Part shown: piece after piece, positions 1-9,146 of the stretch
How the letters are laid out: each line of letters starts with the position of its first letter
Numbering within the stretch: the stretch's first letter is position 1
Source of the DNA: Actinomycetota bacterium
GTDB taxonomy: Bacteria > Actinomycetota > Acidimicrobiia > Acidimicrobiales > RAAP-2
Direction: 5' to 3'
Length of the DNA stretch: 64,000 nt
Assembly: GCA_021324045.1 (NCBI GenBank)
Contig: JAJPJV010000052.1
Coordinates: 1-64,000 of the forward strand
The notes under the pieces: generated by a model
Seen by the model: only the letters and a program-made list of their open reading frames with translations
The model's database searches: none
Told to the model about the DNA's origin: nothing
Program-made: the position numbers and the translations under genes

Positions 1-90
1 CACTGGGTGACCAAGGGCGTCGCCTCCGAGGAGGAGATCCACGCGGCCAACCGCAGACGCTTCATCAACGCAGCGTGCGGGGGTGGTTGA
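1..90 (+). CDS. C-terminal end of an unrecognised protein (5' truncated by window)
   Basis: Frame 1 is open from the first base to a TGA at 88-90 and encodes 29 residues, charged and ending in a Gly-rich tail (segment EEEIHAANRRRF). Codon third positions are G/C rich like the neighbours, so it looks like the true end of a plus-strand gene converging on trpB. I do not recognise the family. The 62 bases up to the trpB stop contain no clear hairpin with a U-tract. The opposite strand shows no trpA start here, so the trp operon appears to end with trpB. Confidence 0.5.
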   Translation, partial: HWVTKGVASEEEIHAANRRRFINAACGGG

Positions 91-152
91 CAAACGGTGT
101 CTCATCGCTTGGCGGTGTCGCACGTACCGGTCACCGGGGGCTCCGAGGCGTC

Positions 153-1442
153 TCAGGAAGCGGACTGCGCGCTGGCGCGGCCGAAGGCGCCAGCGCGCAG
201 CAGGTCGCGAACCTGAGCCACGTCCTTGTCGCCACGTCCCGAGAGGGTGAGCAGCACCGTTGCGCCACGAGGCACGGCTCGGCCGGCTTCCCTGACGAGC
301 CATGCCAACGCGTGCGCCGGCTCGAGGGCAGGGATAATCCCCTCGGTCTCCGACAGGAGCCGGAACGCCGCGACCACCTCTTCGTCACTGGCCGTGACAT
401 AGGTGGCACGCCCCAATGCTGCCAGATAGGCGTGCTCAGGCCCGATCCCCGGATAGTCCAGCCCCGCGGAGATCGACTCGGCCTCCTGGATCTGGCCGAC
501 CTCGTCCTGGAGAAGGTGGGATTTCATGCCATGGAGGATTCCCGGCGCTCCACGCGTTGCCGCGGCACCGCCGAAGGCCTCGACACCAACCAGCCGGGCA
601 CCAGAGTCGACGAACCCCGCAAAAGTACCGGCGGCGTTCGAACCTCCCCCGACACAGGCGACGACGACGTCGGGATCGGCACCGCCCAGGAGCTCCCGAC
701 ACTGGGCACGCGCTTCGTCTCCGATCACCCGCTGGAACTCTCGAACCATGTAGGGGAACGGGTGGGGACCCATGACCGAGCCGATGCAGTAATGGGTGTG
801 CCCGACCGTGGCGACCCAGTCCCGTAAGGCGTCGTTCACCGCATCCTTGAGGGTCCGGCTGCCGGAGCGAACGGGGCGAACTTCTGCCCCAAGCAGCTCC
901 ATGCGGAACACGTTGAGCGCTTGGCGCTCAGTATCGACCTCTCCCATGTAGACCGTGCACTCCAGGCCGAAGAGCGCAGCGGCGGTCGCAGCCGCGACAC
1001 CGTGCTGCCCGGCCCCGGTCTCCGCAACCAGCCGCCGCTTGCCCATTCGGCGCGTCAGCAAGGCCTGGCCGATCACGTTGTTGAGCTTGTGGGATCCGGT
1101 GTGCGCCAAGTCCTCTCGTTTGAGCAGCACCTCGACGCCGAGGCGCTCGGACAGTCGGACACATCTCGTCACCGGGGTCGGTCGTCCCCCGTACTCCCGA
1201 AGGATGCGCGAAAGTTCCGAACGGAACTCTTGGCTCGCCCAGGCCTCGTCGAAGGCTTGCTCGAGCTCCAGGCAGGCAGGCACGAGCGACTCCGGCACAA
1301 ACCGGCCGCCGAACTCGCCGAAGCGCCCGTCGGGGGCGGGACGAACCATCAGGTTGCCCTTGACGCTCCGTTGGGTCTCGGCCTCGAGTCCTCCGCGGGA
1401 CCCCGCACCGGCGCCACCCCCGAATCCGCCAGCGCGGCTCAC
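153..1442 (-). CDS. trpB: Tryptophan synthase beta chain
   Basis: Condenses indole and L-serine to L-tryptophan with PLP; cytoplasmic, normally in an alpha2beta2 complex with TrpA. The product is 429 residues. The PLP lysine lies in HTGSHKLNN (about residue 119), the phosphate-binding loop is GGGSNAAG, the catalytic Glu region is [12 protein letters not shown], and the C-terminal LSGRGDKD motif is present. I chose the GTG at 1442 because it overlaps the trpF stop (GTGA). The first 31 residues are Gly/Ala rich and unlike other TrpB, so translation from the ATG at residue 32 ([17 protein letters not shown]) is possible. It is the last gene of the his-trp operon; trpA is not visible downstream, which is unusual because trpB and trpA are normally adjacent. 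Confidence 0.97.
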   Translation of the reverse strand: MSRAGGFGGGAGAGSRGGLEAETQRSVKGNLMVRPAPDGRFGEFGGRFVPESLVPACLELEQAFDEAWASQEFRSELSRILREYGGRPTPVTRCVRLSERLGVEVLLKREDLAHTGSHKLNNVIGQALLTRRMGKRRLVAETGAGQHGVAAATAAALFGLECTVYMGEVDTERQALNVFRMELLGAEVRPVRSGSRTLKDAVNDALRDWVATVGHTHYCIGSVMGPHPFPYMVREFQRVIGDEARAQCRELLGGADPDVVVACVGGGSNAAGTFAGFVDSGARLVGVEAFGGAAATRGAPGILHGMKSHLLQDEVGQIQEAESISAGLDYPGIGPEHAYLAALGRATYVTASDEEVVAAFRLLSETEGIIPALEPAHALAWLVREAGRAVPRGATVLLTLSGRGDKDVAQVRDLLRAGAFGRASAQSAS

Positions 1443-2140
1443 GACTCCATCCAGTCGTAGGGTCCATCGGGGGCGCTTGGCGCCTGCCCTCGCTCCTCCG
1501 CCAGCCGTGCTGCTGCCCGACGTGCCTCGACGATGAACTCCCGCAGGCGCTTAGGGTCCTTTTGGCCCGGCCGCGACTCGACCCCGCTGGCGACATCCAC
1601 CCCGAAGGGGTGGAGATGGGCGATGGCCTCGCCGACGTTGCCGGCATGCAGACCGCCCGAGACGATCAACCGTCCGTGGTCCGCGACACCTTCAGCCAGG
1701 CGCCAATCGAAGACTTCCCCTGAACCGGGGCTCTCCGCGTCGATCAGCAGGTAATCCGCGCCGAACTCCTCGAAACGCGGGATCGCCCGGTCCCCCGCTG
1801 GGAACGCCTTGATCGTGCAGCGCACGCGCTCGGCCACCCACCGGCACTCTTCGGCCGTTTCGTGGCCATGCAGCTGGACCGCTCCGAGGCCGATGGCATT
1901 CGCGATCTCAACAGTCCGCTTGGGTGACTCGTCTCGAAACACCCCGACGGTCAACACCTCCCTCGGGAGGCGCTTCACGATGTCGGCAACCGCAGAGACC
2001 ACCATCTGCCGGGGTGAGGGGGCGAAGATAAAGCCCACGCCATCAGCGCCGAGCGCGACCGCCAAGAGGGCGTCGGTCTCCGAAGTGATCCCACAGATCT
2101 TGACGAAGATCTGTCCTGGTTCCGGCGACACGGTGGTCAT
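1439..2140 (-). CDS. trpF: Phosphoribosylanthranilate isomerase
   Basis: Isomerises N-(5-phosphoribosyl)anthranilate to CdRP, the third step of tryptophan synthesis, in a TIM barrel. The 233-residue product has the family start FVKICGIT with the catalytic Cys, followed by [17 protein letters not shown], and the catalytic Asp in [11 protein letters not shown]. The C-terminal phosphate-binding SGGLHAGNV and GVDVASGVE motifs are present. About 20 extra residues follow the barrel. The start overlaps the trpC stop by 4 bases and its stop overlaps the trpB start, so the three are translationally coupled. A separate trpF indicates that this organism does not rely on the dual HisA/TrpF enzyme PriA of Streptomyces and Mycobacterium. 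Confidence 0.95.
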   Translation of the reverse strand: MTTVSPEPGQIFVKICGITSETDALLAVALGADGVGFIFAPSPRQMVVSAVADIVKRLPREVLTVGVFRDESPKRTVEIANAIGLGAVQLHGHETAEECRWVAERVRCTIKAFPAGDRAIPRFEEFGADYLLIDAESPGSGEVFDWRLAEGVADHGRLIVSGGLHAGNVGEAIAHLHPFGVDVASGVESRPGQKDPKRLREFIVEARRAAARLAEERGQAPSAPDGPYDWMES

Positions 2141-2985
2141 GGCGATCCTCGCAGCGATCTCGGCGCCGGTTCGTCCCGGACGCGCCGCTCCCTCACCGCA
2201 GCCCTGCCGAGCGCGCGTACCGCAGCGACGCGATCGGGGGAACGAAGGAGGGATTCTCCGACGAGCACGGCCTGGTAGCCGGCATCGGCAAGCCGAGCCG
2301 CATCGTCGGGCCCCCGGATCCCCGACTCGGCAACGGCGACGAGGCCTTCGGGAATCCGCTGCACGAGGGCCAACGCACGGTCGGCGTCGACCGTGAAGCT
2401 ACGGAGATCCCGTTGGTTGACTCCGATCATCTGGGCACCCGCGGCGAGTGCACGCTCGAGCTCTGCTTCGTCATGGACCTCGACCAGCGCGTCGAGGCCG
2501 AGATCCGTTGCCACCCCGAGGAGCTGGCAGAGCTCGTCGTCCTCCAGGGCGGCGACGATGAGCAGCACGGCGTCGGCCCCCATCAGGCGTGCGTCGCAAA
2601 GGTCCGCGACGCACACGGTGAAGTCCTTGCGCAGGATCGGGAGCTCCACCGCGCGCCGAGCTGCGAGGAGGTCGTCGACCGAGCCACCGAAGAACTGCTC
2701 GTCGGTCAACACCGAGAGGCACGTAGCCCCACCGGCAGCGAATGACCTCGCCAGCGCGCCCGGATCGAGATCAGCGTCGAGGATGCCCTTGGATGGCGAG
2801 CGTCGCTTGATCTCGGCGATGACCGCAAGGCCCGCTTCCGATCGTTGCCGCAGGGCGGCAGCGAATGGGCGGGCCGGCGGCATCTCCTTGGCTCGGCGGA
2901 GGCGCTCCGCGAGGTCGCCTGCACCCATGGCGACCGACGCCTGCGCGCGGTGCACGGCGAGGATCTCGGCGAGATACCCCTGCAC
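2137..2985 (-). CDS. trpC: Indole-3-glycerol phosphate synthase
   Basis: Closes the indole ring, converting CdRP to indole-3-glycerol phosphate. From the GTG at 2985 the product is 282 residues. It has VIAEIKRRSPSKG (substrate phosphate and catalytic Lys), PILRKDF (catalytic Lys), LLIVAAL, LVEVHDE, GVNQRDL and VAESGIRGPDD, in family order. A C-terminal tail of about 25 residues exceeds the usual 255-270 length. The start is uncertain: the reading frame stays open upstream to 3345, with a candidate GTG at 3222 that would give 361 residues, and no clear Shine-Dalgarno marks 2985. The N-terminal helix YLAEILAVHRAQ fits the usual start region, so 2985 is preferred. Confidence 0.9.
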   Translation of the reverse strand: MQGYLAEILAVHRAQASVAMGAGDLAERLRRAKEMPPARPFAAALRQRSEAGLAVIAEIKRRSPSKGILDADLDPGALARSFAAGGATCLSVLTDEQFFGGSVDDLLAARRAVELPILRKDFTVCVADLCDARLMGADAVLLIVAALEDDELCQLLGVATDLGLDALVEVHDEAELERALAAGAQMIGVNQRDLRSFTVDADRALALVQRIPEGLVAVAESGIRGPDDAARLADAGYQAVLVGESLLRSPDRVAAVRALGRAAVRERRVRDEPAPRSLRGSP

Positions 2986-3417
2986 GCTGGGAGGAGGTCC
3001 GGCCACGGCCACCCAGCGTAAAGCCTTCCGGAGTGCGTCGGGTTTGATCGTGGGTGGCTCCGCGCGGGTGACCGATAGGCACCGGCCTGCGCCTGAGCGC
3101 TCCAGCCCCTCGAGGCCGCTTTCCCTCGAACGCGCGGTGTCCGTTGCCCAGGCCAGCCAAGCGTGCCGGTCGGGTTCTCGTCGAAGCACGACCGGTGGCT
3201 CGACGCCGTGCCCGGCGATCACCGTGCCCCGCCAGGACGACTGCTGCTCAGCCGAATCCCGGCTCGCCAGCGGCTCCTTCGACCGATGCCCGTCTCGGCG
3301 CGAGGCGGCGTGCCGCTGCCGCGCGTTGGCCGCTCCGCTCAGCAACCCAAGCCTCCCCGTGAACGCTCGGACCGACCGGACGCCTGGGGTGACCCGGTTG
3401 CCCTTCTGTCGACTGGT
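2986..3417 (-). other. ygfZ-trpC interval with an open frame continuous with trpC
   Basis: These 432 bases separate the ygfZ stop from the preferred trpC start, in an operon whose other gaps are mostly below 50 bases. In the trpC frame there is no stop between 3345 and trpC. The stretch from a GTG at 3222 encodes a plausible soluble segment (for example RHAWLAWATDTARSRE and TIKPDALRKALRWVAVA) with mostly G/C third positions. It may be an N-terminal extension of TrpC, a small overlapping gene, or chance openness in GC-rich DNA. I do not recognise the peptide. Nothing else was seen in 3223-3417. Confidence 0.4.
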
Positions 3418-4461
3418 TCAACGCAACGGGAGTTCGCGCACCTCGGCGAGCAGGGGCTCGATGCCAACGACCTGCGCCAGGGGGTCGCTGTCTCGGAGAT
3501 GGCCCGCCCCCAGCGCGGTGTCGGCGGCACCACCGCGAGGAGGCCCCACCGAAGGAGGCGTGGGACGCGCGAGCTCGAGGCGTGAGGGAACGGCGACGCT
3601 GCGGTGGACATAGCCGAGCGCCACCACGGCTTCGAGCCCCGGGGACCAGGCTGCCGAGGTGATCCGCCCAACCGATCGTTCGCCCTCCCCCGACACGAGC
3701 TCCGCACCCACGAACGCATCCGCGAGCGCCGTAGCGGTCAGTGGCGTCGCAATGACGATCCCCCGCAGGTTGCGGGGGACACGGGCGCCCCGAGCATCGA
3801 TCCTCGCGACGAGCTCTTGCCCGGTGTAGCAGCCCTTGGTGAAGCTGACGGCACGGCCGACCAGCCCTGCCTCGGCGGGGATCGTCTTTTCGTCGAGCTC
3901 CGCACCCATCGCCGGGATGCCAGCTTCGATCCGGCAGGCCTCCCAGGCCGCCTCGCCGCACCAGCGGAGCGCTGCGGTCACGGTGATCGATTCCCTCGGG
4001 CCCAAGAGATCGAGGCCCGCCCATCCGTTCCAGTCCACCGGAAGGACGACCTGAGCCCCGACAGCCCCGCTGAGCTCCATGGTTCGAGCGCCACGGAGCG
4101 CGACCACGGCCCAGTCGAGCTCGGTCATCTCAAACCTCGAACGCAGCTTGAAGCGGGCAAGGCGGTCGCGCACCACCGCCCCGTGGCCACCGTCGACGTC
4201 GAGGAGATAGGCGTCCTGAGCCAACCTCGTGACCCGAATCAGCGCGATCACCCGACCTTGCGGAGCGAGGAGGAGGCTGTCCGCCGCCTGGCCAACCGAA
4301 AGGGCCGCGACGTCCTGGCTGCACTGCCCCTGCAGGTAGTCGCAGGCGTCGGGACCGCGCACCTCGATCAGATCGCGCGGCACCAACCGAGCGCCGACGC
4401 CGTGGCGGAGCGCTTCATAGTCCTCCGCGAGGGCCGCGTCGCTCGCCCTCGGATCCGTCAC
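3418..4461 (-). CDS. ygfZ: YgfZ/GcvT-family folate-binding iron-sulfur repair protein
   Basis: A 347-residue member of the tetrahydrofolate-binding YgfZ family, which in other bacteria maintains certain Fe-S proteins. The diagnostic signature K-G-C-Y-x-G-Q-E appears as FTKGCYTGQELVARID, near residue 215, with the reactive Cys. The N-terminal half shows the GcvT-like barrel with LQGQCSQDVAAL and LLLAPQGRVIALIRV. Residues after about 320 are variable. The gene lies between trpE and trpC in the same direction, starting 54 bases after the trpE stop. No tryptophan enzyme in the operon needs an Fe-S cluster, so the link is positional and its meaning is unclear. Confidence 0.9.
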   Translation of the reverse strand: MTDPRASDAALAEDYEALRHGVGARLVPRDLIEVRGPDACDYLQGQCSQDVAALSVGQAADSLLLAPQGRVIALIRVTRLAQDAYLLDVDGGHGAVVRDRLARFKLRSRFEMTELDWAVVALRGARTMELSGAVGAQVVLPVDWNGWAGLDLLGPRESITVTAALRWCGEAAWEACRIEAGIPAMGAELDEKTIPAEAGLVGRAVSFTKGCYTGQELVARIDARGARVPRNLRGIVIATPLTATALADAFVGAELVSGEGERSVGRITSAAWSPGLEAVVALGYVHRSVAVPSRLELARPTPPSVGPPRGGAADTALGAGHLRDSDPLAQVVGIEPLLAEVRELPLR

Positions 4462-4515
4462 CTCACCTCCGTGCTCCTCAAAGCGGTCACCACGATCCCT
4501 GTCCGCTTGGATGGC

Positions 4516-6063
4516 TCAGCACGCAGCCAGCTCCTCTGGAGTTCGTACCGGCGACTGCCGGCGCGCTGCGGTCATCCGCTCGGCTGCACCTGCTGCAGCG
4601 AGCAGTGCTGCCGCCTTGTGCATGCACTCCTCGTCCTCGGTCCTCGGATCGCTGTCCGCGACGATCCCGGCACCGGCCTGCACGCTCGCGTTCCCCTCCG
4701 GATCGACCACCATGGTCCGGATCGCGATCGCGGTGTCGAGGTTCCCCGAGAAATCGATGTACCCCACGACGCCTCCGTAGATCCCGCGCTTGGTGGGCTC
4801 GAGCTCGTCAATGATCTCCATGGCGCGCACCTTCGGCGCCCCCGACAGCGTCCCTGCCGGAAGCGTCGCGCGCAGGACGTCGATCGGGCCCTTGCCAGCC
4901 TCCAGCAGCCCGGAGACCTGCGAGGTGAGATGCATGATGTGGCTGTAGCGCTCGACGGTCATCAACTCGTCGACCTGTTCGGTCCCGAACCGCACCACCC
5001 GTCCGACGTCGTTGCGCGCAAGGTCCACCAGCATGACGTGTTCGGCGAGCTCCTTGGGATCCTCGACGAGCTGCCCTGCAAGGGTCCGGTCCTCCTGCTC
5101 GGTCGAGCCCCGGGGTCTGGATCCTGCGATCGGCCGAGACACGACCACCCCGTCGCGAAGGCGCACCATGGGCTCTGGCGACGACCCGACGACGGTCACC
5201 GCGGGGAACCGCAGGAAGTACAGGTAGGGGCTCGGGTTGAGCAGCCGCAGCGCGCGGTACACGTCGAAGGGTGGGGCCTCGAGACGGAGATCCACTCGCT
5301 GGGAGAGCACGACCTGGAAGATGTCCCCTGAGCGAATGTACTCCTTGGCAGCCTCGACCGCAGCCATGTAGGCAGCGCTGCTCATCCGACGTTGCCCCGA
5401 GGCCCTCGGCTCGCCCGGCTCCGGTACTGGCAGCGGGGGCGACACCACCGGGCGGACGCAATCCTGGGCGAGCCCGGTGAGGCGGGCACGGGCTGCCTCG
5501 TAGGCGTCGGCCAACGCGGCGTCATCACGCTCCTCGCCAATCACCACGTTGTCGATGAGGACGACCCGCTGGCGCCAGTGATCGAAGGCAGCGAGCTGAC
5601 CGATCACGTCGAGACACGCGTCCGGGAACCCCAAGTCGTCGGGTGGGGCGGCGGGAAGCCGTTCGATCTCTCGGACGACGTCATAGCCGAGGTATCCCAC
5701 GAGTCCCGCGTACAGCGGCGGGAGCTGCTCGAAGCTCGGAAGCCGGTACATGGCCAGCAGCTCCTCTACCACGCCCAGGATGCCCTTCCCAGCGCCTGCG
5801 GGCACCGGGAGCGGCCCTGTCGCCGTCACGTCGTTGCCCGTTGCGACCAGGCGCGCCAACGGGGATCTTCCGACGAAGGAGTAGCGCCCCCAGCGCTCGC
5901 CACCCTCGACCGATTCGAGCAAGAACCCAGGCTGATCACCCACGACGTGGAGGAAGGTGCCGACCGGCGTCAGCGTGTCCGCCACCACTTCGCTCCAGAC
6001 CGGAACGATCGAGTGCGACCGGGCGAGCTCGATGAACACCTCCAGGCTGGGGTTGAGCCGCAT
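4516..6063 (-). CDS. trpE: Anthranilate synthase component I
   Basis: Makes anthranilate from chorismate, with ammonia supplied by TrpG (not in this window). The 515-residue product has the N-terminal LLESVEGG element, which in TrpE proteins forms the tryptophan feedback site. The catalytic chorismate-binding domain follows with PSPYLYFLRF, RPIAGSRPRG, DLARNDVGRV, TLPAGTLSGAPKVRAMEI, GIYGGVVGYI and VQAGAGIVADSDP. The ATG at 6063 is preferred over one six codons upstream because AAAGGAG lies 6 bases before it, one of the few good Shine-Dalgarno sites in this window and what an internal operon gene would use. It sits between hisI and ygfZ. Confidence 0.96.
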   Translation of the reverse strand: MRLNPSLEVFIELARSHSIVPVWSEVVADTLTPVGTFLHVVGDQPGFLLESVEGGERWGRYSFVGRSPLARLVATGNDVTATGPLPVPAGAGKGILGVVEELLAMYRLPSFEQLPPLYAGLVGYLGYDVVREIERLPAAPPDDLGFPDACLDVIGQLAAFDHWRQRVVLIDNVVIGEERDDAALADAYEAARARLTGLAQDCVRPVVSPPLPVPEPGEPRASGQRRMSSAAYMAAVEAAKEYIRSGDIFQVVLSQRVDLRLEAPPFDVYRALRLLNPSPYLYFLRFPAVTVVGSSPEPMVRLRDGVVVSRPIAGSRPRGSTEQEDRTLAGQLVEDPKELAEHVMLVDLARNDVGRVVRFGTEQVDELMTVERYSHIMHLTSQVSGLLEAGKGPIDVLRATLPAGTLSGAPKVRAMEIIDELEPTKRGIYGGVVGYIDFSGNLDTAIAIRTMVVDPEGNASVQAGAGIVADSDPRTEDEECMHKAAALLAAAGAAERMTAARRQSPVRTPEELAAC

Positions 6064-6106
6064 CGGCGACTCCTTTTGCATCCGAGACAGTGCGGGCCCT
6101 TCTGCG

Positions 6107-6556
6107 CTAGTCCTCTTCGGTCAACCGCTGCTCGTCTGTACCCGCAGGACGCGAGATCACCCGGCGCGGTGCGGGGGTCGCGCGCGCAACCCCGGGCCCG
6201 GTCCCGATCACCCGCGCGAAACAGCTCCACGAACCCGTGTGGCATGCGCCATCGCCGTGCTGGTCCACGACCACGACGATGGCATCACCATCGCAGTCGA
6301 CTCGCACCTCCCGCACGTACTGGACCGCGCCCGACGTCTCGCCCTTCGGCCAGAGCTCCTGGCGGCTTCTGCTGAAGAACCACGTTCGGCCGGATTCCAG
6401 CGTGCGGCGCAAGGACTCGGCATTCATGTAGGCAACGGTCAGCACGGTCCCGTGCTCGGCCTCCTGGACCACTGCGGGAACGAGACCGTTCTCGCCGAAA
6501 CGCACCGCAGAGAGCACGGCGTCGTCGACTGCGATCGGGTTTTGCATCCGGGTCAC
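6107..6556 (-). CDS. hisI: Phosphoribosyl-AMP cyclohydrolase
   Basis: Opens the adenine ring of phosphoribosyl-AMP, the third step of histidine synthesis, as a zinc- and magnesium-dependent enzyme. The product is 149 residues, the short form without a fused HisE domain. Metal sites are visible as DCDGDAIVVVVDQ and the Cys-bearing ACHTGSWSCF; SRSRQELWPKGETSG is the family's substrate loop. The GTG start at 6556 overlaps the stop of the upstream GroES-like gene (GTGA). A tail of about 25 residues follows the conserved domain. trpE starts 43 bases downstream, so this is where the his genes pass into the trp genes. Confidence 0.95.
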   Translation of the reverse strand: MTRMQNPIAVDDAVLSAVRFGENGLVPAVVQEAEHGTVLTVAYMNAESLRRTLESGRTWFFSRSRQELWPKGETSGAVQYVREVRVDCDGDAIVVVVDQHGDGACHTGSWSCFARVIGTGPGVARATPAPRRVISRPAGTDEQRLTEED

Positions 6557-6897
6557 AGGTATAAGCCCGTACTGCCGTCATTGCGCTCGGAGGCAAGCGC
6601 ATGCACGTCGCGTTCGCGCAAGATGATGTACTCCTCCCCCTGGACCTCGACCTCGAAGCGGTCCTCGGGGTTGAACAGCACCTTGTCCCCGGGCTTGATC
6701 GCACGAACGTGCGGACCAACGGCCACGGTTTCGGCCCAGACGAGCCGACGGGAGACTTGTGCGGTTGCGGGAATCAAGATGCCAGCACGGGATCGGCGCT
6801 CACCGTCGCTGGCGGGAACGCGGACCAACACCCGGTCGAAGAGGACCGTGATCGGCTGTTTGATCTCTGGCGGCGCTGCCGGATCGCGTGTAGCCAC
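6553..6897 (-). CDS. GroES/Cpn10-like co-chaperonin
   Basis: A 114-residue member of the GroES fold. The core runs from PITVLFDRVLVRVPASDG through the mobile-loop equivalent RRSRAGILIPATA, then VGPHVRAIKPGDKVLFNPED, and ends with EEYIILRERDVHAL, matching the order in Cpn10. N- and C-terminal tails of about 15 residues are extra. The GTG at 6897 lies 1 base after the hisF stop and the stop overlaps hisI, so it is a true operon member. There is no groEL in the window; the main groESL locus is presumably elsewhere, which would make this a paralogue. Whether it caps a chaperonin or does something else cannot be told from sequence. Confidence 0.85.
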   Translation of the reverse strand: MATRDPAAPPEIKQPITVLFDRVLVRVPASDGERRSRAGILIPATAQVSRRLVWAETVAVGPHVRAIKPGDKVLFNPEDRFEVEVQGEEYIILRERDVHALASERNDGSTGLYL

Positions 6898-6898
6898 A

Positions 6899-7669
6899 TC
6901 AGGCACCGTACCAGGCAGGAGGGCGCACGGGAACTCGATGCTCGGCCAGATACCCCTTGGCCTCGGCGATGCTGTGCTCGGCCCGATGGAAGATCGACGC
7001 GGCGAGCAGCCCATCGGCACCCGCTGCCGCTCCCTCGAGGAGATGCTCCAAGCTCCCCACCCCACCGGAGGCCACGACGGGCACCTCGACGGCCTCGACC
7101 ACGGCACGGGTCAGCGCCAGGTCATAGCCCTCTCGGGTGCCGTCGCGGTCCATTGAGGTGACGAGCAGCTCCCCGGCGCCCAGCTCTGCGCAGCGAACAG
7201 CCCAGGCGAGCGCGTCGATGTCGGTGGGCCTCCGGCCGCCGTGGGTGAAGACGACCCAATGGTCACCGCTGCGACGAGCGTCGATCGCCACCACCACGCA
7301 CTGGGCACCGAACTCGTCGGCCAGCCGAGTCACGAGCGTGGGATCCTCGACGGCCGCGGTGTTCACCGCTACCTTGTCGGCACCGGCACGCAGCAGGGCC
7401 CGAGCGCCTTCAGGGGTGCGCACACCCCCGCCGACGGTGAAGGGGATGAAGACCTGCTCGGCGGTCTTGGCGACGAGCTCGAGCATCGTGCTCCGAGCGT
7501 CCGCCGAGGCGGTGATATCGAGGAACGTGAGCTCGTCGGCGCCTTCTGCGTCGTAGCGGGCAGCGAGGGCCACGGGATCGCCTGCGTCGACCAAGTCCGC
7601 GAAGCGCACCCCTTTGACGACCCGGCCGTCGGTCACGTCCAGGCATGGGATCACTCGGACGGCGCGCAC
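6899..7669 (-). CDS. hisF: Imidazole glycerol phosphate synthase, cyclase subunit
   Basis: Synthase half of the HisHF enzyme, forming IGP and AICAR from PRFAR and the ammonia released by HisH. The 256-residue barrel begins [17 protein letters not shown] with the catalytic Asp (about residue 11). It continues with [26 protein letters not shown] with the second catalytic Asp near 130, TSMDRDGT and VASGGVGS. The GTG start at 7669 lies 19 bases inside the hisA end. A later GTG would leave a 4-base overlap but would remove the conserved first beta strand residues, so the longer form is preferred. Confidence 0.97.
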   Translation of the reverse strand: MRAVRVIPCLDVTDGRVVKGVRFADLVDAGDPVALAARYDAEGADELTFLDITASADARSTMLELVAKTAEQVFIPFTVGGGVRTPEGARALLRAGADKVAVNTAAVEDPTLVTRLADEFGAQCVVVAIDARRSGDHWVVFTHGGRRPTDIDALAWAVRCAELGAGELLVTSMDRDGTREGYDLALTRAVVEAVEVPVVASGGVGSLEHLLEGAAAGADGLLAASIFHRAEHSIAEAKGYLAEHRVPVRPPAWYGA

Positions 7670-8409
7670 GACGCGATCGCTTCTTTCATGCCGATCCGTT
7701 CCTCAAGGAGTGCCTTGCCCACGACCACGCCGGCAAGTGCCCGCCCGTGGTGCCGGGAGCGGAGCTCGCCGAGCGCCACGAGGTCCGCGCGGTTGCCGAC
7801 ACCACCGGATGCGATCACCGGAAGCGCCGTTTCGTCCAGGACGTCACGGAATCCGCCCAGGTCCGGCCCGCGCATGGTCCCGTCCCGATCGATCGCGGTG
7901 ACGACGACCCCAGCCAACGGGAGGTCCTCGGCGAGCCCCAGCACCGCCTCGAGCGAGCGGCCCGAAGCCTGGAGCCAGCCGCGCGTCGAGACGACGGGCT
8001 TGCCCTCGGGGCCCCTGCGGTAGTCGAGTCCGAGGACGACCTGGAAGGGGAAGGCTTCGGCGCAGCGGACGAGCTCCTCGGGATCCTCGACCGCTGTCGT
8101 CCCGATGACCACCCGATCGGCTCCGGCCGCCACCAGGTCGGCGACGTCGGTTCGGCTGCGAACCCCGCCACCGACCTGCAGGCGAACACCAAGACCCGAG
8201 CTTGCGATTGTCGTCACGACGCCCCGGTTCACCGGTGCACCGGTGCGGGCCGCGTCCAGATCGACGACGTGCAGACGCGTGGCCCCCGCCGACGCGAGCC
8301 GATGCGCGAGCGCGAGCGGCTCGCCGTAGTCGTGCAACTGCGCGAAGTCGCCACGAACGAGGCGAACCGCTCGACCTCCCGCGAGGTCGATTGCCGGCCA
8401 AAGGTCCAT
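7651..8409 (-). CDS. hisA: ProFAR isomerase
   Basis: Isomerises ProFAR to PRFAR, the fourth histidine step. The 252-residue barrel starts [21 protein letters not shown] with the catalytic Asp, then has [49 protein letters not shown] with the second catalytic Asp, and VIASGGVG. In some actinomycetes this position is the dual-function PriA, but a separate trpF is present here at 1439-2140, so a HisA-only role is expected. It lies 9 bases after hisH and overlaps hisF. Confidence 0.94.
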   Translation of the reverse strand: MDLWPAIDLAGGRAVRLVRGDFAQLHDYGEPLALAHRLASAGATRLHVVDLDAARTGAPVNRGVVTTIASSGLGVRLQVGGGVRSRTDVADLVAAGADRVVIGTTAVEDPEELVRCAEAFPFQVVLGLDYRRGPEGKPVVSTRGWLQASGRSLEAVLGLAEDLPLAGVVVTAIDRDGTMRGPDLGGFRDVLDETALPVIASGGVGNRADLVALGELRSRHHGRALAGVVVGKALLEERIGMKEAIASCAPSE

Positions 8410-8418
8410 TCCCAGCCC

Positions 8419-9102
8419 CTAGGAAGCTCCGTCAGGCTGCGCCGGAGCTCGAGGCTGCCGGCCCGAAGCGCTTCGCGCCGAGGGTGCCGCCACCGTGACC
8501 CCGCAATGTCGAAGGAAATTCGCCAGCACCGCTAAGCCCGTGACCCCCGATTTCTCGGGGTGGAATTGGGTGCCCCACACGGCGCCCTCCTCGACTGCTG
8601 CAGCGACCGCCCCGCCGTAGTCGCAGATCGCAACGGTCTCGTCTCCCACTGGCGGTGCGAAGGAGTGCACGAAGTACACCCAGGGTTCGGCACCGAGCCC
8701 CGAAAGCAGCGCCGAGGAGCGGCCACCGACTGCGACCAGGCGATTCCATTGCATCTGCGGACGTTTGACGCCCGCCGGGAGCCTCCGGACGACGCCTTCG
8801 AACACCCCCAGGCCGCGCGCATCGGGGCTCTCCTCCGATCCCTCGTAGAGGAGTTGCAGGCCGACGCAGATACCGAGGAAGGGCACGTGGCGCGCGATTG
8901 CCGCTCGGGCGGCCTCGCCCAGTCCCGATGCCGCCAATGCCTGGGCGCAACGCCCGAACGCCCCCACGCCCGGGAGGACGACGCCGACGGCCGTCGCCAG
9001 CTCGTCGGGCTGGTCGACGAGCCGCGCGTGCGCCCCCAGGTGCTGGAGCGCTTTCTCCGCAGAACGGAGATTGCCGATGCCGTAATCGACGACCGCGATC
9101 AT
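8419..9102 (-). CDS. hisH: Imidazole glycerol phosphate synthase, glutamine amidotransferase subunit
   Basis: Releases ammonia from glutamine and channels it to HisF. The 227-residue class I amidotransferase starts MIAVVDYGIGNLRS. It has the oxyanion region VLPGVGAFG, the nucleophile Cys in FLGICVGLQLLYEGSEE, and the His/Glu pair in TQFHPEKSG. The ATG at 9102 follows GGGGAG with a 3-base spacer, and the reading frame upstream of it is unlike HisH, so the longer open frame is discarded. A tail of about 25 residues, rich in Ala/Ser/Arg, follows the conserved end. Confidence 0.96.
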   Translation of the reverse strand: MIAVVDYGIGNLRSAEKALQHLGAHARLVDQPDELATAVGVVLPGVGAFGRCAQALAASGLGEAARAAIARHVPFLGICVGLQLLYEGSEESPDARGLGVFEGVVRRLPAGVKRPQMQWNRLVAVGGRSSALLSGLGAEPWVYFVHSFAPPVGDETVAICDYGGAVAAAVEEGAVWGTQFHPEKSGVTGLAVLANFLRHCGVTVAAPSARSASGRQPRAPAQPDGAS

Positions 9103-9146
9103 CTGCTCCCCGTGCGTCCGCGGCGCATGGGAAGTGCCGGAGGCAC

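Noticed and set aside
1-152. Possible trpA start downstream of trpB
   Set aside because: No minus-strand start codon leads into a TrpA-like N-terminus, and the plus strand reads as the end of another gene.
3604-5331. Plus-strand open frame of 575 codons antisense to ygfZ and trpE
   Set aside because: Same reason: both opposing genes carry catalytic motifs, and the antisense product has none.
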